Part shown: positions 1-6,212 of the stretch, in pieces
How positions within the stretch are numbered: position 1 is the stretch's first letter
Layout of the letters: each line of letters opens with the position of its first letter
Assembly (NCBI GenBank): GCA_945870465.1
Contig: CAMBSS010000094.1
Location: 1 to 16,978 of the forward strand
Source of the DNA: Bordetella parapertussis
GTDB taxonomy: Bacteria; Pseudomonadota; Gammaproteobacteria; Burkholderiales; SG8-41
DNA length: 16,978 nt
Reading direction: 5' to 3'
Made by a program: the position numbers and the translations under genes
Notes under the pieces: generated by a model
Seen by the model: the letters and a program-made list of their open reading frames with translations, nothing else
Databases searched by the model: none
Told to the model about the DNA's origin: nothing

Positions 1-829
1 CGCCTTTGTCAGCCATATGGGCGGTGAGCTTCAGATTGCGCGGCACTCCAGCCTGCATGCCGAACCCTTTGGCGATGCCGGGCCACAGGTCTACCCAGCG
101 CGGATAATCGCCGTTGATGACATTGAATGACTGATTGGCGCAGCGCGGCTCCTCGGCCATCCACGCGAGGCTGCGCGCGAGCAGCGCGGTATCGGTGAAT
201 TGCGAAGGCACTTTGAAGCTCGCTTCAGTGCCGGGAAAATCGAGCGGCAGACCGAGTTCGCGCTGGACTGCCGCGTAAACCGCGATGACCATCCCGGCCG
301 AGCGCGCATAGTCGATTGCCGGATCGCAGAACGAATGCGGCCGCGACGTTGAGTAACCCCAGCTCTTGCCGCGGCTTTGCGCGCGCAGGAAATTTTCCTG
401 TTCGAAATAAAAATTCCGGTTGTTGGCGCGCGGCGACTCTTCGGTCAGCGGCACCGGCACCGGGCCGAGCTGGGTTCCATAGTATTTGCTGCCATGCACC
501 GCGTGCACGTGCGCAAGTTTTGCGACCGGCTCGACCGCATTGACGAGATTAACGAGCATCGCGGTGTTGATCTCGACGGACTCCGGTATGCCTTCCGGAT
601 GGTCGTAGCGCGCCGCGTAGAAAATATGCGTCACATCATTGAGCGCGCCGAGCTTGCGCTTGCAGTCTTCGCTGTCTTTAAGCTCGACGGCAATCCAGCG
701 CATGCCGGGTGAGGTTCGCGCCGAGCGCGCCAACCCGACCACGTTCCAGCCGCCGGTGGCGACCAGGTGTTCGGCGATGCGGCGGCCGATCAGGCCTGAT
801 GCGCCGGCGATGAGGGCGGTTTTGGCCAT
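1..829 (-). CDS. PRISE-type NAD(P)-dependent reductase (progesterone 5-beta-reductase/iridoid synthase-like extended SDR), C-terminus cut by window edge
   Basis: Translating the complement from the ATG at 829 gives 276 residues with no stop before the window edge. The N-terminus has a Rossmann dinucleotide motif, GASGLIG (residues 9-15). HGSKYYG (112-118) and NFYFEQEN (139-146) match the two hallmark PRISE segments (consensus TGxKHYxGP and NFYYxxED). They supply Lys115 and Tyr141 in place of the usual SDR YxxxK. Further right come a VYAA segment, DFPG and FNVINGDYPRW, also typical of this family. Family members reduce activated C=C bonds of enones using NAD(P)H; the substrate here is unknown. 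Usual length is about 350-390 residues, so roughly 80-100 are missing. The start codon directly abuts the TAG stop of the MmgE/PrpD gene, so the two are probably cotranscribed and translationally coupled. It could also be annotated simply as an NAD-dependent epimerase/dehydratase. Confidence 0.88.
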   Translation of the reverse strand, partial: MAKTALIAGASGLIGRRIAEHLVATGGWNVVGLARSARTSPGMRWIAVELKDSEDCKRKLGALNDVTHIFYAARYDHPEGIPESVEINTAMLVNLVNAVEPVAKLAHVHAVHGSKYYGTQLGPVPVPLTEESPRANNRNFYFEQENFLRAQSRGKSWGYSTSRPHSFCDPAIDYARSAGMVIAVYAAVQRELGLPLDFPGTEASFKVPSQFTDTALLARSLAWMAEEPRCANQSFNVINGDYPRWVDLWPGIAKGFGMQAGVPRNLKLTAHMADKG

Positions 830-2179
830 CTATGCCGATACGCCGAGCGTTTTGCAGAACGGCGCGACCAACGGGTACTGCTCTATCTTCCACGCTTCGG
901 CGACGATGCTTTCGGCTGCCTGTTTCGAAAATGGGACCTGCAACTGGTCCAGCGTCTTGATCGAGATGTCCTCGTCGGTCAGCGGCCGCCGCGCGCTGCC
1001 GCGGCAATCCTTGACGCTCGCTTCGAGCGTTTTGCCGTCCTTGAACACCACGCGCACGCTCGCCGCTTCGCGCCCGACGGCTTCATCGGTCTTTATTTTG
1101 ATGCTGGCGCGTAGCTTCTTGACCAGCGGATCGCTCAGGACAGGCGCGGCAAGCTGGGCGACGCCGGCGGCTTTGTATATCAGCGATGTGGCAGTCCAGT
1201 GCTCGAGGCTCACCACCGCCTGATTAATATTGATCGGGGTCGGACGGCTGGTCAATTGCTTGGCGAGCGGATTGATCGTCAACTCGATGCTCTCGATCTG
1301 CGCCGGGTCGTATTTATTGTTGCGCGCGATTTCGAGGCAGGCATCGGTCAGCGGATGAATCACGAAACCGGAAGGGTAGGGCTTGTAGGCGAGGGTCGAG
1401 ATTTCCCAAAACTCTCCGAGCTTGTCGAGCGCCGCGTCGAACTGCGGACGCGTGCCGAACGAAACGCCGAAGCCCTTGGGGCCTTCGATCAGGGTGTCGT
1501 TGCACGTGAAGCCGTGCGCAGTAAGGAAAACGGCCATCAGCCCGCAGCGCGCGGTGTGGCCCTGGATGAACTGGCTGGCGTTGGAGGCGTGGGCTTCGCG
1601 CAGCCCTGCAGACTGGTTGGCGGCATGGCCGATGGCGGTCGCTACCTGGTCCTCGTCGAACCCCATCGCGATGCCCGCTGACACTGCGACGCCGATGCAA
1701 CCGACGAGGCCCGCCATCGACAGGCCGACCGCGTTTTCCGCGGGCGGCGTGCACAGGATATTGCCGATGCGACACTGGATTTCATTGCCGAGCACGACGG
1801 CGCGCACGAGCTCTTTGCCGGAGAGCGGCTGGCGTTCGGCGACCGCCAGGAGCGCTGCGCCGAGCGGGCTGGTCGGATGCGCGATCGTGGTGAAGTGCGT
1901 ATCGTTATAGGCGAGCGCCGCCGAACTCAGCGAGTTGATAAAAGTGGCGTTCAGCGCGTCGAGCTTTTCGCGGCGGCCGACCACGGTCGACGAGTTGGCG
2001 CCGTTGAATTCGGTCAGGACGGGAAGCGCGCGCTCGATCGCGTCTTCCCTGCAGCCGCCCGCGGCGCAGCCCACCCAGTTGACGAAAGCGCGCACGCCTT
2101 CGTGTTGAATCGCGGGGGGCAAAGCTTCGTACTTCGTGGCAACTGCAAAGCGCGCGAGCGCGCGGGTAACACCGGTCAT
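830..2179 (-). CDS. MmgE/PrpD family protein with divergent active site
   Basis: This 449-residue protein has the length and all-helical N-terminal layout of the MmgE/PrpD family (2-methylcitrate dehydratase, cis-aconitate decarboxylase IRG1, iminodisuccinate epimerase). The family segment that normally reads SHALDYDDTH is here SAALAYNDTH (about residues 86-95), followed by HPTSPLGAALLAVAE. By alignment to IRG1, the Asp93 equivalent is Ala90, His159 becomes Ser154 and Lys207 becomes Ser202. The second-domain lysine is kept (AYKPYPSG, Lys266), as is His101. Family membership is clear, but canonical dehydratase or decarboxylase chemistry is doubtful. The start ATG at 2179 is preceded by an AAGGAAA Shine-Dalgarno. 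It is the first gene of a two-gene minus-strand unit with the PRISE reductase, and is divergent from the selenoprotein operon. Confidence 0.88.
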   Translation of the reverse strand: MTGVTRALARFAVATKYEALPPAIQHEGVRAFVNWVGCAAGGCREDAIERALPVLTEFNGANSSTVVGRREKLDALNATFINSLSSAALAYNDTHFTTIAHPTSPLGAALLAVAERQPLSGKELVRAVVLGNEIQCRIGNILCTPPAENAVGLSMAGLVGCIGVAVSAGIAMGFDEDQVATAIGHAANQSAGLREAHASNASQFIQGHTARCGLMAVFLTAHGFTCNDTLIEGPKGFGVSFGTRPQFDAALDKLGEFWEISTLAYKPYPSGFVIHPLTDACLEIARNNKYDPAQIESIELTINPLAKQLTSRPTPININQAVVSLEHWTATSLIYKAAGVAQLAAPVLSDPLVKKLRASIKIKTDEAVGREAASVRVVFKDGKTLEASVKDCRGSARRPLTDEDISIKTLDQLQVPFSKQAAESIVAEAWKIEQYPLVAPFCKTLGVSA

Positions 2180-2340
2180 GGCGGATTTCCTTCGGACGAA
2201 ACAGAATTGTTGTTCGATGATGCGGGGGAAGGCCGATACTGAATTACGCTGCGGCGAATGTCAAACCGCAGACGCGTGCGCGCGCAAGGCGTAAAATCGT
2301 CGCTGTACTCGCGTCGGTTTTAAAAATTCCCTCGCCCCAG

Positions 2341-2368
2341 CCCTCGCCCCACTAACGCGGGGCGAGGG
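2341..2368. repeat. GC-rich perfect hairpin in the gap before the selenoprotein gene
   Basis: CCCTCGCCCC (2341-2350) pairs perfectly with GGGGCGAGGG (2359-2368) across an 8-nt loop. A direct copy of the left arm lies just upstream at 2329-2338, so two left arms could compete for the right arm. There is no T-tract, so it is not a convincing intrinsic terminator. Sequences of this style are often dispersed intergenic repeats. It would fall in the 5' leader of the 2416-4070 operon if transcription starts near the TAAAAT at 2292. The rest of the 2180-2415 gap shows nothing else I can support. Confidence 0.6.
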
Positions 2369-2415
2369 AGCATTTTGAGATTGCCTCTAGTCAATTCATG
2401 CCGATGGAGAAACGC

Positions 2416-2955
2416 ATGGCCAGAAAAATTCTTTACGTGTCCCCCGAGGCGCCTGTTGCGGACGCAGCACCCGATACAGAACGCCGCGCCATGAGCGCGG
2501 GGGGGCTACGCATCGGCATACTCGATAACAGCAAGGGCAACGCCGACCACCTGCTCTCGTTTTTGATTGAAGGCCTGCGCGCGCAGGTGCCGATTGCCTC
2601 GGTGGTGTCCAGGCGCAAACCGGCGTCCTCGCGTCCGGCTGAGAACAGCGTGCTCGACGACCTGGTGAAGGAGGCGGACTGCGTAGTCAGCGCCATGGCC
2701 GATTGAGGGTCCTGCACGTCGTGGAGTGTCCACGACATGGCGGAACTCAGAAAGCGCGGCCTGCTGACGATGGTGATCTGCTCGGAGCCTTTCCTCAAAC
2801 TCGGCAAGACGCAGGCGCGCGTGTTCGGCGTGCCGGCGCTGCCGCTGATCGTGATCCCGCATCCGCTGGGCGGCCTGTCCATTGACGACGTGAAGGCACG
2901 CGCTGCCGCGGCGCTGCCTGAATTCATCAAGCTGGTGAAGGAGGGCGCGCGATGA
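2416..2955 (+). CDS. UGSC family selenoprotein (in-frame TGA at 2704-2706 read as selenocysteine)
   Basis: The frame from the ATG at 2416 reaches TGA at 2704, then stays open in the same frame to TGA at 2953. Read through, it is a 179-residue protein with Asp-Sec97-Gly-Ser-Cys100-Thr-Ser-Trp, the exact UGSC motif that names a known (seleno)protein family. The N-terminal half has GILDNSKGNAD; the half after Sec has SVHDMAELRKRGL and a short strand-like TMVICSEPF. The layout resembles the UGTCTRC selenocysteine segment of glycine reductase GrdB (from family knowledge), suggesting a redox-active selenol/thiol pair. A strong hairpin sits 11 nt after the TGA. The start was chosen because GGAGA lies 5 nt upstream of 2416; ATGs at 2398 and 2404 are less likely. 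The stop overlaps the next gene's ATG (ATGA). Substrate and reaction are unknown. Conventional annotation would split it into two hypothetical fragments. Confidence 0.87.
2704..2739 (+). promoter_or_regulatory. Candidate bacterial SECIS hairpin after the Sec codon
   Basis: The seven bases GTCGTGG (2718-2724) pair perfectly with CCACGAC (2730-2736), leaving a five-base apical loop AGTGT (2725-2729). The loop starts 18 nt after the TGA and has a G at its second position. Both agree with the published bacterial SECIS consensus (short stem-loop immediately downstream, apical loop about 16-37 nt from UGA, G in the first two loop positions). Two more pairs can form beyond one C-A mismatch (2716-2738, 2715-2739). 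I do not see the bulged U of the E. coli fdhF element. It would recruit SelB with Sec-tRNA during translation. Confidence 0.7.
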
Positions 2956-4070
2956 TGGATATGGTGCAATTACTGAAGGCTCCGCAGGCGGGCTTTGAAG
3001 CGGAAGATGATTTCGAAGCAGTCAACGTCTATTGCCGCGAGCGCGGCTGGACCGACGGGCTGCCCATAGTCCCGCCGACGCAGGAACGCGTGGAGCGCAT
3101 GCTCGCGTACTGCAATCGCGCGTGGGATGAACCGATTGCGGCGCTGCCGCCGCGCTTCGGCGCCGCAACGCCGCTGCGGCTGGCGGCGAACGCGGTGATG
3201 GCGGGCTGCCTGCCCGAACATTTCCCCATCGTAATGCTGGCGCTCGAAGCGATGAGCGATGAGCGCTTCAATCTCTACGGCATACAGGCGACGACGCACC
3301 CGTGCGCGCCGCTCATCATCGTCAACGGCCCGATTGCGCGCGAACTCGGCATTAATTCAGGCCACAGCGCGTTTGGTCCCGGGGCGCACGCCAACGCGAC
3401 CATCGGTCGCGCGGTGAGATTGGCGCTGGTCAATATAGGCGGCGCCATTCCGGGGCTGGGCGACATGAGCACCTACGGTTCGCCGACCAAGTACAGCTAT
3501 TGCGCGGCGGAAAACGAAGCGGCGAGCCCGTGGGAGCCGCTGCACGTCGAATTGGGGTTTGCCAAAGAGGCGAGCACCGTCACGGTGGTCGCCGCCGAGC
3601 CGCCGCACAACATCAACGACCACGAAAGCACGACTGCCGAGGGTTTGCTGAAGACGATGGCGGGCACCATGGCGACACCCGGCGTCAACGATATCCACCA
3701 TCCGCTGGCGGCGCCGGTGGTGCTGTTCTGTCCCGAGCACGCGGCCACTGTTGCGGCGGGTGGTTATTCCAAAGCCGACGTCAAGAAATACATGTTCGAG
3801 AATGCGCGCGTGCCGTTGTCGAAATTTTCCGACGAGAACGTAAACCGCCGCCTGCGCAAGCGCATGCCCGAGGAATTTGCGAAGGCGGGGATGGATGCAA
3901 TGGTGCCGGTGGCGAAAAGTCCCGAGAACTACACGATCGTCGTGATCGGCGGCGCGGGTAAGCACTCGGCATTCATACCGACTTTCGGCAACACGCGCCT
4001 GGTCACGCGCGGCTTGAAGCACGAAGACGGGCGCGACGTGCTGTCGATACAGGAATTGCGCCGGGGCTGA
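2952..4070 (+). CDS. Conserved protein of unknown function, partner of the UGSC selenoprotein
   Basis: This 372-residue protein begins at an ATG overlapping the upstream TGA by four bases, with an ideal AAGGAGG (2938-2944) seven nt before it. The two genes are therefore translationally coupled. There is no signal peptide or membrane segment, so it is probably cytoplasmic. Visible conserved-looking blocks are RGWTDGLPIVPPT (31-43), TTHPCAPLIIVNGP (114-127), NSGHSAFGPGAHANATIGR (135-153), GGAIPGLGD (163-171), YCAAENEA with SPWEPLHVE (183-200), and a His-rich NDIHHPLAAPVV near the middle. Several cysteines (28, 54, 86, 118, 184 and one in FCPEH) could act with the selenol/thiol pair of the partner. 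I do not recognise a fold or a reaction. The tight coupling suggests a two-subunit selenoenzyme; that is inference. An adjacent second ATG at 2955 is equally usable. Confidence 0.85.
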   Translation: MMDMVQLLKAPQAGFEAEDDFEAVNVYCRERGWTDGLPIVPPTQERVERMLAYCNRAWDEPIAALPPRFGAATPLRLAANAVMAGCLPEHFPIVMLALEAMSDERFNLYGIQATTHPCAPLIIVNGPIARELGINSGHSAFGPGAHANATIGRAVRLALVNIGGAIPGLGDMSTYGSPTKYSYCAAENEAASPWEPLHVELGFAKEASTVTVVAAEPPHNINDHESTTAEGLLKTMAGTMATPGVNDIHHPLAAPVVLFCPEHAATVAAGGYSKADVKKYMFENARVPLSKFSDENVNRRLRKRMPEEFAKAGMDAMVPVAKSPENYTIVVIGGAGKHSAFIPTFGNTRLVTRGLKHEDGRDVLSIQELRRG

Positions 4071-4097
4071 CGCGAAAGTCGCTTTACTTCTAAGATC

Positions 4098-4253
4098 GAA
4101 CCGCAAAGGACGCGAAGGACGCAAAGGAACCCAAATTCAAAGAAATAAATTGGTGCGCCTGGCTACATCGTCCGAATCCCTAAAATTTGGATCGTCTGAT
4201 TTGTCAAAGCGTCTTGAGGTTTTCCTTCGCGTCCTTTGCGTCCTTGGCGGTTC
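4098..4253. repeat. Palindromic intergenic element with 32-bp inverted arms (type A)
   Basis: Arms 4098-4129 and 4222-4253 are inverted repeats matching at 29 of 32 positions. Each is built from short AAGGACGCG/AAGGACGCA-like units. They flank a 92-bp AT-richer core. The element fills the gap between two convergent genes, and its right end overlaps the TGA stop (4252-4254) of the amidohydrolase gene. No coding content is evident. It resembles dispersed intergenic palindromes found in many proteobacterial genomes; a role as a bidirectional transcription end is possible but there is no T-tract. Confidence 0.75.
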
Positions 4254-5154
4254 AGGATTTAATAGCAGGAAAGCCGTAAAGCTGAGCGGGATTGTCGGTG
4301 AAGATGCGCTGGCGCACCGCGGCGTCGGGAAACCACTCGCAGAAAAGATCGATGAGGTCGCCGTCGTCGGGATTGATCTCCGGCGGGAAATGGTTCGGAT
4401 GCGGCCAGTTGGTGCCGAACACGACACGGTCGGGACGCGCCGCGACGAGCGCATGCGCGAACGGCTTCATGTCCGCGTATTCGGGCGGGCCCGATTTCGA
4501 GCGGTGATACCAGCTTGAAATCTTGACCCAGCAATCGTCGCGTCCCTGCAGGATGCGCAGCAGCGCCTGGAAACCCGGCGAATCGACAGTGTCCCTGCCG
4601 CCGCGCACGCAACCGAGGTGATCGAACACCAGCGCCGCGGGCACTTCCATCAGCTCCCCTTCGAGATCGGCGATTTCGGTGTTGTTGCCGACGTGCAGCT
4701 GAATATGCCAGCCGAGTGGCGCCACTTTCGGCGCGAGGATGTCGATCAACTCGGTGCCGCCGTAACCTTTGACATGGGTGGAGAGCCGCACGCCGCGCAT
4801 GCCTCCTGCGTTGAGGCGCGTGAGTTCTTTCTTCGTGATATCGGGGCTGACGCCGGCGACGCCGCGCGCGCGGTGCTGGCCGAGTTCCGCGATGATGTCG
4901 AGCGTGAGCGAATTGTCGATGCCGTATACGCTCGCGTTGACCTGCACCGTGCGCTCCAGGCCTATCGTCTTGCACATGTCGAGATAGCGGGCGAGTGGCA
5001 AGAGCGGCGGCGTGTAACTGCGTTTTTCGACCAGCGGATATTTTTCCTGGTCTTCGAAGACGTGGCAGTGGCAGTCGGTGCTGCCGGCCGGCAGCGCGTG
5101 GCGCGGCTTGCGCGGATTGGGATGTGGGCCGACGCAGTCGGGCGCGGTAGTCAT
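4252..5154 (-). CDS. Amidohydrolase family protein, LigI-like (2-pyrone-4,6-dicarboxylate hydrolase relative)
   Basis: The 300-residue protein has the amidohydrolase-2 (PF04909/COG3618) pattern. STDCHCHVF (about 25-33) gives the first-strand Asp-x-His-x-His. KRSYTPPLLPL follows, as in LigI, then VQVNASVYGIDN, an LQLHVGN strand, a VFDHLG strand and VFGTNWPHPN near the C-terminus with the final-strand Asn/His region. LigI hydrolyses a lactone (2-pyrone-4,6-dicarboxylate) without a metal; this relative probably hydrolyses a lactone or related carboxylate, substrate unknown. The ATG at 5154 was chosen because AGGAAC precedes it. The longer frame to 5325 would overlap the divergent gene and adds unconserved sequence. 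It is divergent from the dienelactone hydrolase gene across a 160-bp gap. Confidence 0.87.
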   Translation of the reverse strand: MTTAPDCVGPHPNPRKPRHALPAGSTDCHCHVFEDQEKYPLVEKRSYTPPLLPLARYLDMCKTIGLERTVQVNASVYGIDNSLTLDIIAELGQHRARGVAGVSPDITKKELTRLNAGGMRGVRLSTHVKGYGGTELIDILAPKVAPLGWHIQLHVGNNTEIADLEGELMEVPAALVFDHLGCVRGGRDTVDSPGFQALLRILQGRDDCWVKISSWYHRSKSGPPEYADMKPFAHALVAARPDRVVFGTNWPHPNHFPPEINPDDGDLIDLFCEWFPDAAVRQRIFTDNPAQLYGFPAIKS

Positions 5155-5272
5155 GTGGGTGTTCCTGTTGGGCGTTGGTGGTGCGGCGTGAATAAAATAA
5201 ATGCCGGATTGGAGCGTATCATACGGGTAATCGTTGTCCACCCGGACGGCGCTAAAAAATCCGCGCGCGATG

Positions 5273-5278
5273 TATAAT
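5273..5278 (+). promoter_or_regulatory. Possible sigma70 -10 box for the dienelactone hydrolase gene
   Basis: A perfect TATAAT lies 36 nt upstream of the ATG at 5315. No good -35 hexamer is found at 16-18 nt; a TTGTCC at 5234-5239 is too far away. It is the only perfect -10 box noticed in the divergent gap 5155-5314. Confidence 0.35.
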
Positions 5279-5314
5279 TTTCGCCGCCACCCAAATTCCA
5301 CGGAGAGAGCGCAC

Positions 5315-5983
5315 ATGGGCAACATGATTCAACTGACGGCCGCCGACGGCCACAAATTTTCCGCTTACCGCGTCGAGCCCAAGGGCAAGCCAAAAGGCGC
5401 GATCATCGTCGTCATGGAAATCTTCGGCGTCAACAGCCATATCAAGAAAGTCACCGATGAATACGCGGCAGACGGCTATCTCGCCATCGCGCCGGCGATG
5501 TTCGACCGCGTGCACCCGGGCCTCGACGTGGGTTACGGGCCGGAAGACCTCGAGATCGGCCGCGCGGCCATGAAAAAAGTGAGCCTCGACGACGCAATGA
5601 AGGACATTGCCGCGACCATGAAGAACGTCGAGTCCGCGGGCAAGATCGGCATCGTCGGCTATTGCTGGGGCGGCGCCGCAACGTTTAAAGCGGCGTGCAG
5701 CCTGGGCGGGCTCGCGTGCGCGTCGGCTTATTACGGCGGCGGCATTCCAGGACTGATAGCCGAGAAGCCGAAATGCCCGGTGATGTTCCACTGGGGCGAG
5801 ACCGACCATTCGATTCCGCTCGAGAAGGCAAAAGAAGTCGCCGCCGCGCACACGGACCAGACGCATCATTTCTATGCGGCGGGCCACGGCTTCAACTGCG
5901 AACAGCGCGGTTCGTATAGCGCCGAAGCTTCAAAGGTCGCGCGCGAGCGCACGCTCGAGTTCCTGGCGAAGCACGTCGGTTGA
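5315..5983 (+). CDS. Dienelactone hydrolase family protein
   Basis: This 222-residue alpha/beta-hydrolase has the full dienelactone hydrolase signature: Glu35 in VVMEIFGVN, nucleophile Cys117 in GYCWGG, Asp164 in HWGETDHSIP and His191 in AAGHGFNC. The cysteine rather than serine nucleophile and the buried Glu are diagnostic. Known members open dienelactones to maleylacetate in chlorocatechol pathways, though many have other ester or lactone substrates. Length matches the family (about 230). The start at 5315 is supported by GGAGAG seven nt upstream; the in-frame upstream ATG at 5234 is in the divergent promoter region and is rejected. Standing back to back with a LigI-like lactonase, it may share regulation and a lactone or aromatic-acid catabolic role (inference). 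It appears to be a single-gene transcript. Confidence 0.92.
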   Translation: MGNMIQLTAADGHKFSAYRVEPKGKPKGAIIVVMEIFGVNSHIKKVTDEYAADGYLAIAPAMFDRVHPGLDVGYGPEDLEIGRAAMKKVSLDDAMKDIAATMKNVESAGKIGIVGYCWGGAATFKAACSLGGLACASAYYGGGIPGLIAEKPKCPVMFHWGETDHSIPLEKAKEVAAAHTDQTHHFYAAGHGFNCEQRGSYSAEASKVARERTLEFLAKHVG

Positions 5984-6020
5984 TTTAGAACCCGCCTTGC
6001 AACACGGCACCGAAAAGCAA

Positions 6021-6150
6021 CCGCCGATAAACGCCGATTCACGCCGATACAACGAGTGATTGGGCATAAGTGATTGAGTGTCCAAATTGCTGAATCACTT
6101 AATCACTTATTCACTGGTTGTCATCTGCGTTCATCGGCGTCCATCGGCGG
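6021..6150. repeat. Palindromic intergenic element with GCCGAT-unit arms (type B)
   Basis: Arms 6021-6048 and 6123-6150 are inverted and match at 23 of 28 positions. The left arm (6020-6049) is three 10-bp units of the form aACGCCGATa. Inside lies a second imperfect palindrome of AGTGATT/AATCACT repeats (about 6054-6080 and 6090-6115), so nearly the whole element can fold back. It lies in the 229-bp gap between the dienelactone hydrolase and CoA-transferase genes. No reading frame of interest is present. Its unit design matches the element at 11660-11791. Confidence 0.75.
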
Positions 6151-6212
6151 CTCCAGAATGTTTTTGAGACCGCTTCTTATTTATTGATTCATAACCCAGG
6201 AAGACAGACGCA

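Noticed and set aside
2398..2706. UGSC gene as a nonsense-mutated pseudogene
   Set aside because: The TGA falls exactly at the family's Sec position (UGSC), the downstream frame is intact and coupled to the next gene, and a SECIS-like hairpin follows.
2433..2969. A 178-codon antisense frame spanning the whole selenoprotein gene
   Set aside because: It has no family resemblance or ribosome-binding site and is a shadow of the high-GC sense frame. The sense strand has the UGSC motif, good ribosome-binding sites and coupling to the next gene.
5155..5325. N-terminal extension of the LigI-like amidohydrolase to 5325
   Set aside because: It would overlap the divergent gene's start and its likely promoter, adds non-conserved residues, and a good ribosome-binding site precedes the ATG at 5154.
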